Origin: JACPHD01 sp964431805
GTDB lineage: Bacteria > Patescibacteriota > Patescibacteriia > Patescibacteriales > GWC2-42-12
Reading direction: 5' to 3'
Assembly: GCA_964431805.1 (NCBI GenBank)
Contig: CAYSKV010000002.1
Coordinates: forward strand, 60,180 to 124,179
Length of the DNA stretch: 64,000 nt
Made by a program: the position numbers and the translations under genes. The notes beneath the pieces were generated by a model. It worked only from the letters and a program-made list of their open reading frames with translations. It did not search any database and was not told the DNA's origin. Shown one piece after another: positions 47,096 to 56,294 of this stretch; the first letter of the stretch is position 1; each line of letters starts with the position of its first letter.

Positions 47096-49087
47096 TTATA
47101 TTAACAACCCCACAATCAACAACGCTACAATGTTTAGAATCTTAATCATTGGATTAATAGCTGGACCAGCAGTATCCTTATAAGGATCGCCAACAGTATC
47201 TCCAGTCACGGCCGCTTTATGCGCGTCTGAACCTTTACCGCCAAAATTTCCTTCTTCAATATATTTTTTAGCATTGTCCCAAGCACCACCGCCAGAAGTC
47301 ATAGAAATAGCTGTAAAAATCCCGGTAATAATTGAACCAACTAATAAACCGCCTAAAGCTTCAACGCCTAAGATAAAGCCCACTAAAATAGGCGCAGCTA
47401 CCGGAATTAAAGCTGGTACAATCATTTCGCCGATAGCGGCTTTAGTTACGATATCTACGGTTCTACCATAATCAGGAGTTTCTGTGCCGGCCATAATACC
47501 TGGTTTAGCTTTAAATTGCGCTCTTACTTCTTCAACCACTGAACCAGCTGCTCGTCCGACTGCTTTCATAGCTAGAGCGCCAAAATAATATGGTAATAAA
47601 CCGCCGATAAATAATCCGGCTAAAACTTTCGGATCATTAATTAAAAATTGATAAGTATCTGGAATACTATGAGTATAATCAGCGAACAACACAAGCGCAG
47701 CTAAAGCGGCTGAACCAATAGCATAACCCTTAGTTACGGCTTTAGTCGTATTGCCAACCGCGTCTAATGGATCAGTAACTGCGCGAACATCATCGCCCAT
47801 CTCCGCCATCTCGGCAATACCGCCGGCGTTATCAGTAATTGGACCATAAGAATCAATCGTAACAATTATTCCAGCCATAGATAACATGGCCATAACTGCA
47901 ACGGCAATACCATAAAGTCCGGCTAAACTATAAGCCCCTAAAATAGCAGCAACGATAACTACAATAGGCCAAGCAGTTGATTCCATAGAAACCGCTAAAC
48001 CAGCAATAATATTTGTGCCATGACCAGTTTTTGAAGCTTCAGCAATAGATTTCACTGGTCTGTATTTCGTTGAAGTATAATATTCGGTTATAACAACAAT
48101 AGCCGCGGTAACCGCTAAACCAATAAGTGAGGCTAAATATAAATTCATTACGCTATAAGTTCCGTTACCAGCCATCAACCAATTAGTTATAGGATAAAAA
48201 GCAATCGCCGCTAAAACTCCGGCGACAATTAAACCTTTATATAAAGCGCCCATAATGTTTTGGCTCTTGCCTAATTTTATAAAAAAGCTACCGATAATAG
48301 AAGTAATAATAGAAACTGCGCCAATAACTAAAGGATAAAGCACGGCATTATTAAAGCCGACAAAAAGTAGTGATCCTAAAATCATTGTAGCGATACAAGT
48401 TACCACATAAGTTTCAAATAAATCAGCAGCCATACCAGCGCAATCGCCGACATTATCACCGACGTTATCAGCAATAACCGCTGGATTGCGTGGATCATCT
48501 TCTGGAATTCCGGCTTCAACTTTACCGACTAAATCAGCGCCTACGTCCGCGGCTTTAGTAAAAATACCGCCGCCTAATCTCGCAAAAATTGAAATTAAAG
48601 AACCGCCAAAACCCAAACCGATTAAAGCATGAGTGTCTTTAGTTATAAAATAAAATCCAGCCGTTCCGAGTAAAGCTAAACCAACAACTAACATACCAGT
48701 AACATTTCCGCCTTGAACCGCCACTTTTAAAGCTTTGGCTAAACCGCCGCGAGCCGCTTCAGCCGTTCTAACGTTCGCGCGCACAGAAATATTCATACCA
48801 ATATAACCGGTTAAAGCTGATAAAAAAGCGCCTAATAAAAAAGCTAAGGCCATAGTCCAACCCAATTTAGGAATAAAACCAATAATTAAAAAAATAATAA
48901 CTGCGACCACCGCAATAGTTTTATATTGGCGATTTAAATAAGCTTTGGCTCCATCTTGAATGGCTTTAGCAATAAATTGCATTCTTTCATTGCCAGCCGG
49001 TAAACGCAAAACTAGTTTAATTAAAATGGTTCCATAGATAATGGCGAGCACTGCGCTGCCGAGAATTAAGAGAGTGGTTAATGTCAT
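47096..49087 (-). CDS. hppA: Membrane H+-translocating pyrophosphatase, K+-independent type
   Basis: Couples pyrophosphate hydrolysis to proton export, 663 residues and about 15-16 membrane helices. Motifs: DVGADLVGKVEAGIPEDDPRNPAVIADNVGDN (two adjacent family motifs) and the C-terminal GDTVGDPYKDTAGPAINP. The GNTTKAVTKG motif has Lys at the position that is Ala in K+-dependent enzymes, pointing to the K+-independent class. This could conserve energy from PPi made by nucleotide and tRNA reactions. It precedes a repeat region and no operon partner is seen. Confidence 0.95.
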   Translation of the reverse strand: MTLTTLLILGSAVLAIIYGTILIKLVLRLPAGNERMQFIAKAIQDGAKAYLNRQYKTIAVVAVIIFLIIGFIPKLGWTMALAFLLGAFLSALTGYIGMNISVRANVRTAEAARGGLAKALKVAVQGGNVTGMLVVGLALLGTAGFYFITKDTHALIGLGFGGSLISIFARLGGGIFTKAADVGADLVGKVEAGIPEDDPRNPAVIADNVGDNVGDCAGMAADLFETYVVTCIATMILGSLLFVGFNNAVLYPLVIGAVSIITSIIGSFFIKLGKSQNIMGALYKGLIVAGVLAAIAFYPITNWLMAGNGTYSVMNLYLASLIGLAVTAAIVVITEYYTSTKYRPVKSIAEASKTGHGTNIIAGLAVSMESTAWPIVVIVAAILGAYSLAGLYGIAVAVMAMLSMAGIIVTIDSYGPITDNAGGIAEMAEMGDDVRAVTDPLDAVGNTTKAVTKGYAIGSAALAALVLFADYTHSIPDTYQFLINDPKVLAGLFIGGLLPYYFGALAMKAVGRAAGSVVEEVRAQFKAKPGIMAGTETPDYGRTVDIVTKAAIGEMIVPALIPVAAPILVGFILGVEALGGLLVGSIITGIFTAISMTSGGGAWDNAKKYIEEGNFGGKGSDAHKAAVTGDTVGDPYKDTAGPAINPMIKILNIVALLIVGLLI

Positions 49088-49128
49088 AAGTTTTAAATTA
49101 CTTATTAATTAATTATTAAATTATTATT

Positions 49129-50418
49129 TTATTCTTTTTTCTTTTTAGTTTTTTTCTCAGTTTTTTCTTTCTTCTTTTTTTCAACTTTCTCTTCTTTTTT
49201 TTCTTCTGCATTTTCTTCAATTTCAACTTTAACTTCCGGTTCCGCTTCCACCGCTTCTTCAACAACGGCATTTTCCGCTTTAACTTTTTCACCGACTATA
49301 TCTAATTTACAACCAGTTAAACGAGCGGCTAATCTAACGTTTTGTCCTTCACGGCCGATAGCTAAAGATAATTGATCTTCGGCTACTTTAACTACCGCTT
49401 CCTTTTTTTCATTATTAATTTCTACGCTTAAAATTTTAGCCGGAGATAAGGCATGGCTAATAAATTTAGTTAAATCTTCGTCATATTCAATAATATCAAT
49501 TTTTTCTCCGCCTAATTCGCTAATAATAGTTTGGATTCTAGCGCCGCGTTGACCAACGCAAGAACCAATCGGATCAACGTTCTCGCCGGCGGCGAAAACC
49601 GCTACTTTAGAACGGCTACCAGCTTCGCGCGCTACCGCCTTTATTTCAACTAGACCATTAGAAATTTCTGGTATTTCTAAATAAAAAACTTTTTTTAGAA
49701 TTTCATCAGAAGTGCGAGATAAAATAATTTCTGGTCCTTTAGGCGTAATCGCAACTTGTTTAACATAAACTTTTACTCGATCGCCTGGGCGATATCTTTC
49801 ATTCATAATTTGCTCTTCGGCCGGTAAAACGCCAACCGCTTTATCTAAATCAACTAAAACGATTCTGCCTTCTCGTCTCTGTACAACCCCAGCTACAACT
49901 TCATGCTCTTTACTTTTAAATTCGCTGAAAATCATTTCACGTTCCGCTTCTCTAAGTTTTTGAATAATTACTTGTTTAGCGGTTTGCGCGGCCATGCGGC
50001 CATACTCGGCTGGAACTTCTAGTTTAGTTTTTATAACATCGCCAACTTTAGAAGTCTTTTTAATTTCTTTAGCGTCTTTAATTTGTAGTTCAGTTTTAGG
50101 ATTAAATTTTCTAACTTCTTCTTCCGGAACTTCTTGAACTACTACTGGTTCAGCTTCAACTTTTTTTTCTTCTTCGCCCTCAACTTTTTCCTCATCATTT
50201 TCAATTTCTTCTGGCATATCTTCTACCACGGTTTTAACATCATAAACCTTTGATTTGCCGGTTTCCGGATCAAATTCAACTTTAATGTTTTGGTTTTTTT
50301 CACCAAAATCCTTACGATAAGCCGCGGCTAAAGCCGATTCAATCGTTTCTATTACCGCGTCATAACTTAAATTTTTTTCTTCGCAAATTTGTTTCATTGC
50401 GTTAGTTATATCTGACAT
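49129..50418 (-). CDS. nusA: Transcription factor NusA
   Basis: Binds RNA polymerase to control pausing and termination, 429 residues. The N-domain (about 1-120) has a long acidic insert (about 65-110). S1 domain follows (about 125-210, VVAGVVQRREGRIVLVDLDKAVG), then two KH domains (GQRGARIQTIISELGGEKIDI and SLAIGREGQNVRLAARLTG). The usual acidic C-terminal repeats are replaced by a Lys/Glu-rich tail ending EKKTKKKKE. Confidence 0.95.
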   Translation of the reverse strand: MSDITNAMKQICEEKNLSYDAVIETIESALAAAYRKDFGEKNQNIKVEFDPETGKSKVYDVKTVVEDMPEEIENDEEKVEGEEEKKVEAEPVVVQEVPEEEVRKFNPKTELQIKDAKEIKKTSKVGDVIKTKLEVPAEYGRMAAQTAKQVIIQKLREAEREMIFSEFKSKEHEVVAGVVQRREGRIVLVDLDKAVGVLPAEEQIMNERYRPGDRVKVYVKQVAITPKGPEIILSRTSDEILKKVFYLEIPEISNGLVEIKAVAREAGSRSKVAVFAAGENVDPIGSCVGQRGARIQTIISELGGEKIDIIEYDEDLTKFISHALSPAKILSVEINNEKKEAVVKVAEDQLSLAIGREGQNVRLAARLTGCKLDIVGEKVKAENAVVEEAVEAEPEVKVEIEENAEEKKEEKVEKKKKEKTEKKTKKKKE

Positions 50419-50446
50419 AATATTTCAATTAAAAATTATTAATTAA

Positions 50447-50481
50447 AAAAGGCTAGTTTGAATTTAATCAACTAGCCTTAG
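50447..50481 (-). terminator. Terminator of the ICMT-like gene
   Basis: AAGGCTAGTT/AACTAGCCTT stem with T6 on the minus strand, 40 bases past the stop. Confidence 0.85.
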
Positions 50482-50520
50482 TATCTATATAATAGCATTA
50501 TTAAATAAAGAAGTCAACGG

Positions 50521-50979
50521 CTAAAAAATCCTTGGTAAAAACATCGGCACCTTCTTTTTATATTCTAAATAATCATTGCCAAATTTTTCAATTAAAACTT
50601 TTTCTTCGAGATGCATCCAAAAAAATAAAATTATATTTAACCAAATAATACTTAAAAATACTATTATGGTGGGCCAGAATAAAAATACCCCCCAACCCAA
50701 AACAATATCGGCGGAATAAATCGGATGCCTAACTATTCCATAAACTCCGCTTTGAATTAATTTTTCAGTTTTATCAGAACCTAAAAGAGCTTTACGATTA
50801 ACTAAAAAAGATGGCGGAGAAAAACGCACCCAATAAACTATCGCTAAAAGAGATAAAATATTAGTAAAAATATTTTTTTCTAATAAATTACCGTCAGGCG
50901 CAAATTTAAAAATCAATCCTATACCAACAAGAATTAAAAATATCATTAATGGCGGATTAACTAATTTTTTATTTATCAT
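50521..50979 (-). CDS. Isoprenylcysteine carboxyl methyltransferase-like membrane protein
   Basis: A 152-residue protein with about four hydrophobic helices. The C-terminal part has GVYGIVRHPIYSADIVLGWG and EEKVLIEKFGNDYLEYKKKVPMFLPRIF, the pattern of ICMT/PEMT-type integral methyltransferases. Substrates in bacteria are mostly unknown. The ATG at 50979 lies right after the stop of the DUF5661 gene; a longer start at 51012 overlaps it. Confidence 0.82.
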   Translation of the reverse strand: MINKKLVNPPLMIFLILVGIGLIFKFAPDGNLLEKNIFTNILSLLAIVYWVRFSPPSFLVNRKALLGSDKTEKLIQSGVYGIVRHPIYSADIVLGWGVFLFWPTIIVFLSIIWLNIILFFWMHLEEKVLIEKFGNDYLEYKKKVPMFLPRIF

Positions 50980-50980
50980 A

Positions 50981-51250
50981 TTATTTATTTCCCCAATATT
51001 CTTCAGCTTCATCTTCCATTTTTTTAAGCCTAGTATAATAATCGCCGAACTCTTTTAAATGCGCCCAAGCGATTTTCCCGGTAGTAATTAAATCATCATT
51101 AGTTACATTAGTCTCGCTATCGTGCAAGCCATGCTCTAACTCAACATGTAGTCCTTGTTTAAATTCTTCTATTTGCACTTTATCCCAATTAATTCCAATT
51201 TTATCACCAATTTTTTTCGCTTCTTCAGTTGTAAAAAATTTTTTAGACAT
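50981..51250 (-). CDS. DUF5661 family protein
   Basis: An 89-residue soluble, acidic protein: EEAKKIGDKIGINWDKVQIEEFKQGLHVELEHG, then VTNDDLITTGKIAWAHLKEFGDYYTRLKKMEDEAE (each motif is interrupted by a short turn). I recall this pattern as DUF5661, of unknown function. Its His/Glu-rich centre could hold metal. It ends one base before the methyltransferase start, so the two are coupled. Confidence 0.7.
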   Translation of the reverse strand: MSKKFFTTEEAKKIGDKIGINWDKVQIEEFKQGLHVELEHGLHDSETNVTNDDLITTGKIAWAHLKEFGDYYTRLKKMEDEAEEYWGNK

Positions 51251-51255
51251 AAATT

Positions 51256-51290
51256 TGAATTGTCATTCCGGCCTCCGAGCCGGAATCCAG
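51256..51290. repeat. Short palindromic dispersed repeat
   Basis: ttgtcattccggcctccgag followed by ccggaatccagg, the clearest palindrome of the family. Confidence 0.65.
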
Positions 51291-51344
51291 GTTAAATACA
51301 TAATTAATTTATATTTAAAGTTAACTTTCAAAAAGCGGGCATAT

Positions 51345-51386
51345 GCCTTTCACTCCTAGATTGCGGGTCAGGCCCGCAATGACATT
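51345..51386. repeat. Short palindromic dispersed repeat, second type
   Basis: gattgcgggtcaggcccgca followed by atgac. Its variant in reverse orientation is inside the inverted repeat at 26457-26484. Confidence 0.6.
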
Positions 51387-51388
51387 TA

Positions 51389-52393
51389 TTATTTCTTTCC
51401 CGCTAACTGCCCGCAAGCGGCTTTTATGTCCTGGCCGAAGCGATAACGTTCGGTAACTTCAATGCCCTTTTTATTTAAAGTTAATTTAAAATCTTTAATT
51501 TTTCTGGCCGGCGAAGGTTTAAAATCTTCTGTTGGATTATAAGCGATTAAATTTACAAAAAATAATGGCGGATCAATTTGCTGTAATAAAATGCCTAATT
51601 CTTCAGCCTGCTCTTTATCGTCATTAAATTTATCAATCATTAAATATTCAATCATAACTCGACGGCCGGTCTGTTTTAAATAATTATTTAATTCTTCCAT
51701 AATCGCGTCAACCGAATATTTTCTATTTGCTGGAATAAGTTTTTCGCGTAAATCATTATTGGGCGCGTGTAGAGAAATGGCTAAATTAACTTGCAAGGGC
51801 TGGCTGGCTAATTTTTTAATGCCATTGGTTATGCCGATAGTTGAAATGGAAATATGACGCGCGCCAATATTTAAGCCGTCCTTATCATTTAAAATTTTAA
51901 TCGCGTCCATAACGTTTTCATAATTTAATAGCGGCTCACCCATTCCCATAAAAACTATATTATTTATTTGCTTACCTTCCTTTTTTAATAATCGCGCGAA
52001 ATAAATAGCTTGCTCAACTATTTCCATATCGGTTAAATTTCTTTTAAAACCCATTTTTCCGGTAGCGCAAAATAAACAGCCTAAAGGACAACCAACCTGA
52101 GAAGATAGGCAGATTGTATTACGGCCGGTACCGTGCCCTAATAAAACTGTTTCAATTTTTAAACCATCGCTTAAACTAATTAAAGCCTTAATTGAGTTGC
52201 CTTCTTTACTAACTAAATTCTCTACTTCAATTTCTAGAGGACATTCTTGATTTAATTTTTCGCGTAAAGCCAAAGGGAAAACAGTCGCCTGATCCCAATT
52301 GCTTATTAAGTCAACAAAAACCGCCTGTCTGGCTTGCTTTAATCTAAACTTTGGTTCTTCGCTTAAAATACTTTCTAATTTTTCTAAATTCAT
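51389..52393 (-). CDS. rlmN: 23S rRNA (adenine2503-C2)-methyltransferase
   Basis: A radical-SAM methyltransferase acting on 23S A2503 and some tRNAs, 334 residues. The cluster motif CPLGCLFCATG binds 4Fe-4S. HGTGRNTICLSSQVGC precedes it, and the methyl-carrying Cys lies in DIKAACGQLAGKK at the C-terminus. All expected residues are present. A hairpin repeat lies upstream. Confidence 0.96.
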   Translation of the reverse strand: MNLEKLESILSEEPKFRLKQARQAVFVDLISNWDQATVFPLALREKLNQECPLEIEVENLVSKEGNSIKALISLSDGLKIETVLLGHGTGRNTICLSSQVGCPLGCLFCATGKMGFKRNLTDMEIVEQAIYFARLLKKEGKQINNIVFMGMGEPLLNYENVMDAIKILNDKDGLNIGARHISISTIGITNGIKKLASQPLQVNLAISLHAPNNDLREKLIPANRKYSVDAIMEELNNYLKQTGRRVMIEYLMIDKFNDDKEQAEELGILLQQIDPPLFFVNLIAYNPTEDFKPSPARKIKDFKLTLNKKGIEVTERYRFGQDIKAACGQLAGKK

Positions 52394-52410
52394 AATTGTT
52401 ATATATTAAC

Positions 52411-52517
52411 ATCAAATAAAATTTAATGGCCGTAGAGCTTTGCTCGCTATTAAATTTTATTTGATACATTATATTTTTGAAAATATTAAAAACTTTTTTT
52501 GAAAAAGTTTTTAAAGG
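52411..52517 (-). repeat. Bipartite hairpin repeat, copy 4
   Basis: The long stem has AAATAAAATTTAAT/ATTAAATTTTATTT, differing from copy 1 on both arms, with tip GAGC-aaa-GCTC. It lies 3 bases beyond the stop of the Gmad2/GerMN gene. Confidence 0.85.
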
Positions 52518-52519
52518 TT

Positions 52520-53443
52520 TTACGGTTGCAAAACATCTTCTACTCTGCCGTTAACAGAGATGACAACATCTTTAACTGTAGAAAATTGTTTTAAAGTTTG
52601 AATTATTTGCGTGCGAATAGCGCTAACGCGGCATGACCCGCCCATACCCTCTTCCATAGTATCGTCAAAATCAACCTTAGCGACTCCGTCAATAATAGTC
52701 AATTTATTAATTTTAACTCCCGGGTTAATACTAGTATAAAAACCTTGGGCTTTTTCTTGCTCGGTTGGTCCGGCTAAAAGTTGTTCTAGCGCCGCTCTGG
52801 CGGTTTCAACTGTTTTAGCTACCTGTCGTTCTATGGGGAAAACTTTAGTGCAAGTAATCTCCTGATCTAAATTATTATTACTAAAAAATGCTCTAACGAC
52901 CATAACTTGGCTAGGACTGATTAAAACCGGAATCTCTATTTTTTTATCATTTTCCGCTAAACCTGAAGGGTTATCATTTTTTAAAACTAATTTACCCGTA
53001 GTCGCGGTCGCAACCTGATAATTTAATTCTCCTTTAAACGCGACAAAATCAGTAGTCATCCAATCACTTTGCGCTTGCACGAAACTTTGACCCAATATTT
53101 TTCCCTGATTATCAACTAACTCAATCGGAAAGCTGGCTTCAAAAAACCAATTGCCCCTAGCTTGTCCCTCTACTATTAAAGGACTATTAATTGTTTGGTT
53201 TGTTCCCGGTTTTGTTACTATAACTTCATCCGTGGGAACTGAATTTTGGCTCGACCCACAACCAGTTGTTGGTTCTGGAGCGCTCGGCTGACCATGTTTA
53301 CTCCATTTGCCATTTTGACAAAGCCAAGCATCTTCCGGGCCGCTTAAAAATCTAATGCTTAAAATCGCGACAATCGCTATAACCCCCACTAGAATAACGC
53401 CGATAAAAATTTTCCAAAATAAATTCATGTTTAAAATTTTCAT
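52520..53443 (-). CDS. Gmad2 and GerMN domain protein
   Basis: A 307-residue exported protein anchored by one N-terminal helix (about 8-30). A Gmad2 Ig-like domain (about 80-175, VTKPGTNQTINSPLIVEGQARGNWFFEASFPIEL, in two strands) is followed by a GerMN domain (about 185-300, ARAALEQLLAGPT... and ...INKLTIIDGVAKVDFD). These domains are found in spore-germination and surface proteins; here sporulation is unlikely. It may bind wall polymers. Confidence 0.85.
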   Translation of the reverse strand: MKILNMNLFWKIFIGVILVGVIAIVAILSIRFLSGPEDAWLCQNGKWSKHGQPSAPEPTTGCGSSQNSVPTDEVIVTKPGTNQTINSPLIVEGQARGNWFFEASFPIELVDNQGKILGQSFVQAQSDWMTTDFVAFKGELNYQVATATTGKLVLKNDNPSGLAENDKKIEIPVLISPSQVMVVRAFFSNNNLDQEITCTKVFPIERQVAKTVETARAALEQLLAGPTEQEKAQGFYTSINPGVKINKLTIIDGVAKVDFDDTMEEGMGGSCRVSAIRTQIIQTLKQFSTVKDVVISVNGRVEDVLQP

Positions 53444-53458
53444 AAATTTATATTTAAT

Positions 53459-53575
53459 TTATATCTTTTTATATTTAGATATTGTTACAGCTTTGCGATA
53501 TTTAAAACCCGATGGCGTTCTAAAACCAGGATTGCCTCGACGACCGCCGACTTTTACGCGCGCTTGCGACTTCAT
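53459..53575 (-). CDS. 38-aa strongly basic peptide
   Basis: MKSQARVKVGGRRGNPGFRT followed by PSGFKYRKAVTISKYKKI; about one third of residues are Lys or Arg. The ATG overlaps the TGA of the DedA-PAP2 gene (ATGA), a common sign of translational coupling. The composition suggests RNA, DNA or ribosome binding, but no family is recognised. It lies 15 bases before the Gmad2/GerMN start. Confidence 0.55.
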   Translation of the reverse strand: MKSQARVKVGGRRGNPGFRTPSGFKYRKAVTISKYKKI

Positions 53576-54834
53576 ATTATTTTTCTATCTTTAAATAATT
53601 TTATAATAACAACGAAACTTAAAACCAAAAAGCTAAACCAAAATAAACCTAAAGCAAATCCGGCTAGACAATCGCTAAAATAATGCACCTTTAAATAAAT
53701 TCTTGAAAAACCGACTAATACTATTAAAAATAAATTACTAAAAATAAATAAATATTTTAATAATTTATTTTTAATTTTTTCAGTGAACAAAAACATTACT
53801 AAAGAAAAAAATACTACAGCCATTAAAGAGTGCTGGCTAGGAAAACTTAATCCGGTTTCTAAAATTAACCCGTCGAGCGGCCTTAAACGGCCGACTAAAT
53901 GTTTTGTAATAGCTCCTAAAATTGCTCCGCCGACCGAACTTATAGAAATTAAAGCGGCATTATACCAATTCTTTTTAATAAAATAATAAATAGCGGCGAT
54001 TATCGCTAAGCCTAATAAAACTTCTGGGCTAAAAATATTAGTTACAATAATCATTAACTTATTTAACCAAGGCTGCCAAATTGAAGCGATGTTTTGCGTG
54101 AGCCAGAGATCAAAATTATAGGTTGATTCTTTATCAATATAATCTTCAACCATTTTAGAAAAAATATAAATTGACGCGGCGTTTAAAACTAAATAAAAAC
54201 CATGTTTTTTAACGAAAACCTGTTTTCTTTTATTGAGCGTCCGATAAAACAAAAATAACAAAACGATTAAAATAAAAGCGATTAAAACAATTCGACCGAA
54301 TATTTTAGCCGCGCCTTGAAAACCGTGGCCAATAAGATAACCTAAAAATACAGAAATGACCGACCAACTAACCCCGCCAACAATGGAATAAAAAATAAAT
54401 TTTATAAATTTTATTTTATAAATGCCTGCTAAAAAAGCTGAAAACGCCCTAGTAAACGGGCTAAAACGTCCGACGATTAAAGCTTTGCCAGTATGCTCGA
54501 CGACTAATTTTTTAGTTTTTTCATATTTTTCCTCGTTGAGAAAAAAATATTTGCCATAGCGAACAACAAAATCATAGCCGAATTTACGGCCAATAAAATA
54601 TGCCAATAAATCACCGATAACCACGCCGAAAGCCGCCACAAATATAACCGCTTCTATTTTTAATACCCCGAGCGTAACTAAAAACCCTCCCAATATAATT
54701 ATGGTATGTCCGGGGATAAAAGTTCCAATAATCGGCAAAGCTTCTGCCATAGCCGCGATGAACAGAATAATATAGCCCCAATGGTCAATCAATGGCAAAG
54801 GTAAATTCAATAGAAAATCATTAATATTAAACAT
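53572..54834 (-). CDS. DedA-PAP2 phosphatase fusion protein
   Basis: A 420-residue multi-pass membrane protein. The N-terminal half (about 1-200) is a DedA/SNARE-associated domain (GTFIPGHTIIILGG, GRFSPFTRAFSAFLAG), likely a lipid scramblase. The C-terminal half (about 240-410) is a PAP2 phosphatase with K..GRLRP, PSQHS and SRIYLKVHYFSD, the three motif sets; PSGH is PSQH here. The fusion suggests flipping and dephosphorylation of undecaprenyl pyrophosphate or a phospholipid. The stop overlaps the start of a basic peptide gene. Confidence 0.9.
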   Translation of the reverse strand: MFNINDFLLNLPLPLIDHWGYIILFIAAMAEALPIIGTFIPGHTIIILGGFLVTLGVLKIEAVIFVAAFGVVIGDLLAYFIGRKFGYDFVVRYGKYFFLNEEKYEKTKKLVVEHTGKALIVGRFSPFTRAFSAFLAGIYKIKFIKFIFYSIVGGVSWSVISVFLGYLIGHGFQGAAKIFGRIVLIAFILIVLLFLFYRTLNKRKQVFVKKHGFYLVLNAASIYIFSKMVEDYIDKESTYNFDLWLTQNIASIWQPWLNKLMIIVTNIFSPEVLLGLAIIAAIYYFIKKNWYNAALISISSVGGAILGAITKHLVGRLRPLDGLILETGLSFPSQHSLMAVVFFSLVMFLFTEKIKNKLLKYLFIFSNLFLIVLVGFSRIYLKVHYFSDCLAGFALGLFWFSFLVLSFVVIIKLFKDRKII

Positions 54835-54935
54835 AATAAAATAATAAATTATATATATAATATAACACTTTAATTAATAAATGAGAAATTTAAAAAACAA
54901 CGTCTTGCTAACGTTATTTTTATATTATTTCTTTA

Positions 54936-55032
54936 CCCTCACACATAAAACAAAAATTCATACTAAAAATATCAGTGGCTGATAATTTAAAATTTAATTA
55001 AAATATTTGTGGTATTTAATTATGTGTGTGGG
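54936..55032. repeat. Inverted repeat after the matrixin gene
   Basis: CCCTCACACATAA (54936) pairs with TTATGTGTGTGGG (55020) across about 70 bases, ending 1 base from the stop codon. It may protect the mRNA end; no T tract is seen. Confidence 0.4.
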
Positions 55033-55033
55033 T

Positions 55034-55975
55034 TTATTTTATCTGGCAAACCGCTTTTAACGCCGCTATATCGTCGGCCGTTATTTTTTCATTACCGCTT
55101 TCATTCAACCGATACATAATCGCTTTAAGATTATCTAAATGATCGATGCCTAAAGCATGCCCGAGTTCATGCGCTAAAACTCTAACTAATAATTCCCTAT
55201 TATCAAATTGATAAATATCTATTCTTTCGCCGGTCGCGTCGCTTACGTATTGGCCTGCCTGAAATTCTCCGCCCGCGCTAGCGCCGATATTATTATAATC
55301 GCCCACGGTTAAATTTAATTCGCGTATTAATCTATTCATTACATTAACTACGGCGTTAATATCATCAACCGTTTTATTAACCTCGTCTTGTTTTTTCTTA
55401 ATTGATTCAGCTAAATTATTTAAATCTTTTCTTTCTTGTTCTAAAATAGCATATTCATCCGGGCTTACCCCGCCCCGTTTATTAGCCGATGCGACTTCTT
55501 CTTCATAATTATTTTTTTGCTGATCATAATACTTAATCATATTATCAAGTTCATTCTTTTGCTTATCGTAAGTCGCTTTTAAAGAATTATATTTATTTTT
55601 TAAAGTGTCGTAAGTCGCTTGATCATTATTAATATTAAGCCCTAACTTTTTTAATTTATCGGTCGCTTCCTGGCGCGAGTCATAAATTAAATTAATTTTT
55701 AAAGCCCCGTTTTCGAAATAATTAAATAAGTCTTTACCCGCCGCATCTTCCCAAATTTTCTCCGCTTCTGCCACGGCCTTTAAAAAATCCGCTTGGCTTA
55801 AATTAAATCTTTTATCAAAACTACCTAAAGAATATTCAATCGGCTTATCGCAGGGCTTAATTATTTTAGTTAAATTATTCTGAGCTAATTTTAAATCGTT
55901 TTCAAAATAAAAAATTAAGCCAAAAACTAAAGCGACCGGAAAAATTACCGCGAGTATTTTATAAAATATTTTCAT
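55034..55975 (-). CDS. Matrixin-like zinc metalloprotease with coiled coil
   Basis: A 313-residue exported or membrane-anchored protease (N-terminal helix about 5-24). The catalytic site is HELGHALGIDH (about 268-278), with a later Met-turn IMYRLN. Residues about 120-225 form a coiled coil rich in Lys, Asn and Gln inserted in the prodomain-side region. The substrate is unknown; a host or surface protein target is possible. It is followed by three small membrane-protein genes upstream in the same orientation. Confidence 0.85.
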   Translation of the reverse strand: MKIFYKILAVIFPVALVFGLIFYFENDLKLAQNNLTKIIKPCDKPIEYSLGSFDKRFNLSQADFLKAVAEAEKIWEDAAGKDLFNYFENGALKINLIYDSRQEATDKLKKLGLNINNDQATYDTLKNKYNSLKATYDKQKNELDNMIKYYDQQKNNYEEEVASANKRGGVSPDEYAILEQERKDLNNLAESIKKKQDEVNKTVDDINAVVNVMNRLIRELNLTVGDYNNIGASAGGEFQAGQYVSDATGERIDIYQFDNRELLVRVLAHELGHALGIDHLDNLKAIMYRLNESGNEKITADDIAALKAVCQIK

Positions 55976-55982
55976 GAAATTA

Positions 55983-56294
55983 TTATTTAATAATTTTTAT
56001 GCCTTTTAGTCCTAAGACTAATAAAATTAAAATTACTATTTTAAAAATATAATGGCCGTTTAGATCTAAAAAGGCTTTAACCATAGGCGTCATTCTTCCG
56101 ATGAGTAAATGAATAAGAATGCCAATCGGTAAAGTTAGAAACAGCCAATTTTGTTTTGGTACATCAATACTAAATTTTAAAAATATTTTTGATAGTAAAG
56201 GAGAGAGTAAATAGATTCCTAAAAACGATACCGCGAAATCAAAAATAGCGTAACCACCGATACGAAATTGTCTAAGAAATTCTATCGCATTCAT
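55983..56294 (-). CDS. Small membrane protein, unknown
   Basis: A 103-residue protein with three hydrophobic helices. A possible start at 56381 gives a further 29 residues but overlaps the DUF1294 gene widely; the ATG at 56294 overlaps its stop by four bases (ATGA), the usual coupling. It has the segment GRMTPMVKAFLDLNGHYIFKI. No family is recognised. Confidence 0.6.
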   Translation of the reverse strand: MNAIEFLRQFRIGGYAIFDFAVSFLGIYLLSPLLSKIFLKFSIDVPKQNWLFLTLPIGILIHLLIGRMTPMVKAFLDLNGHYIFKIVILILLVLGLKGIKIIK

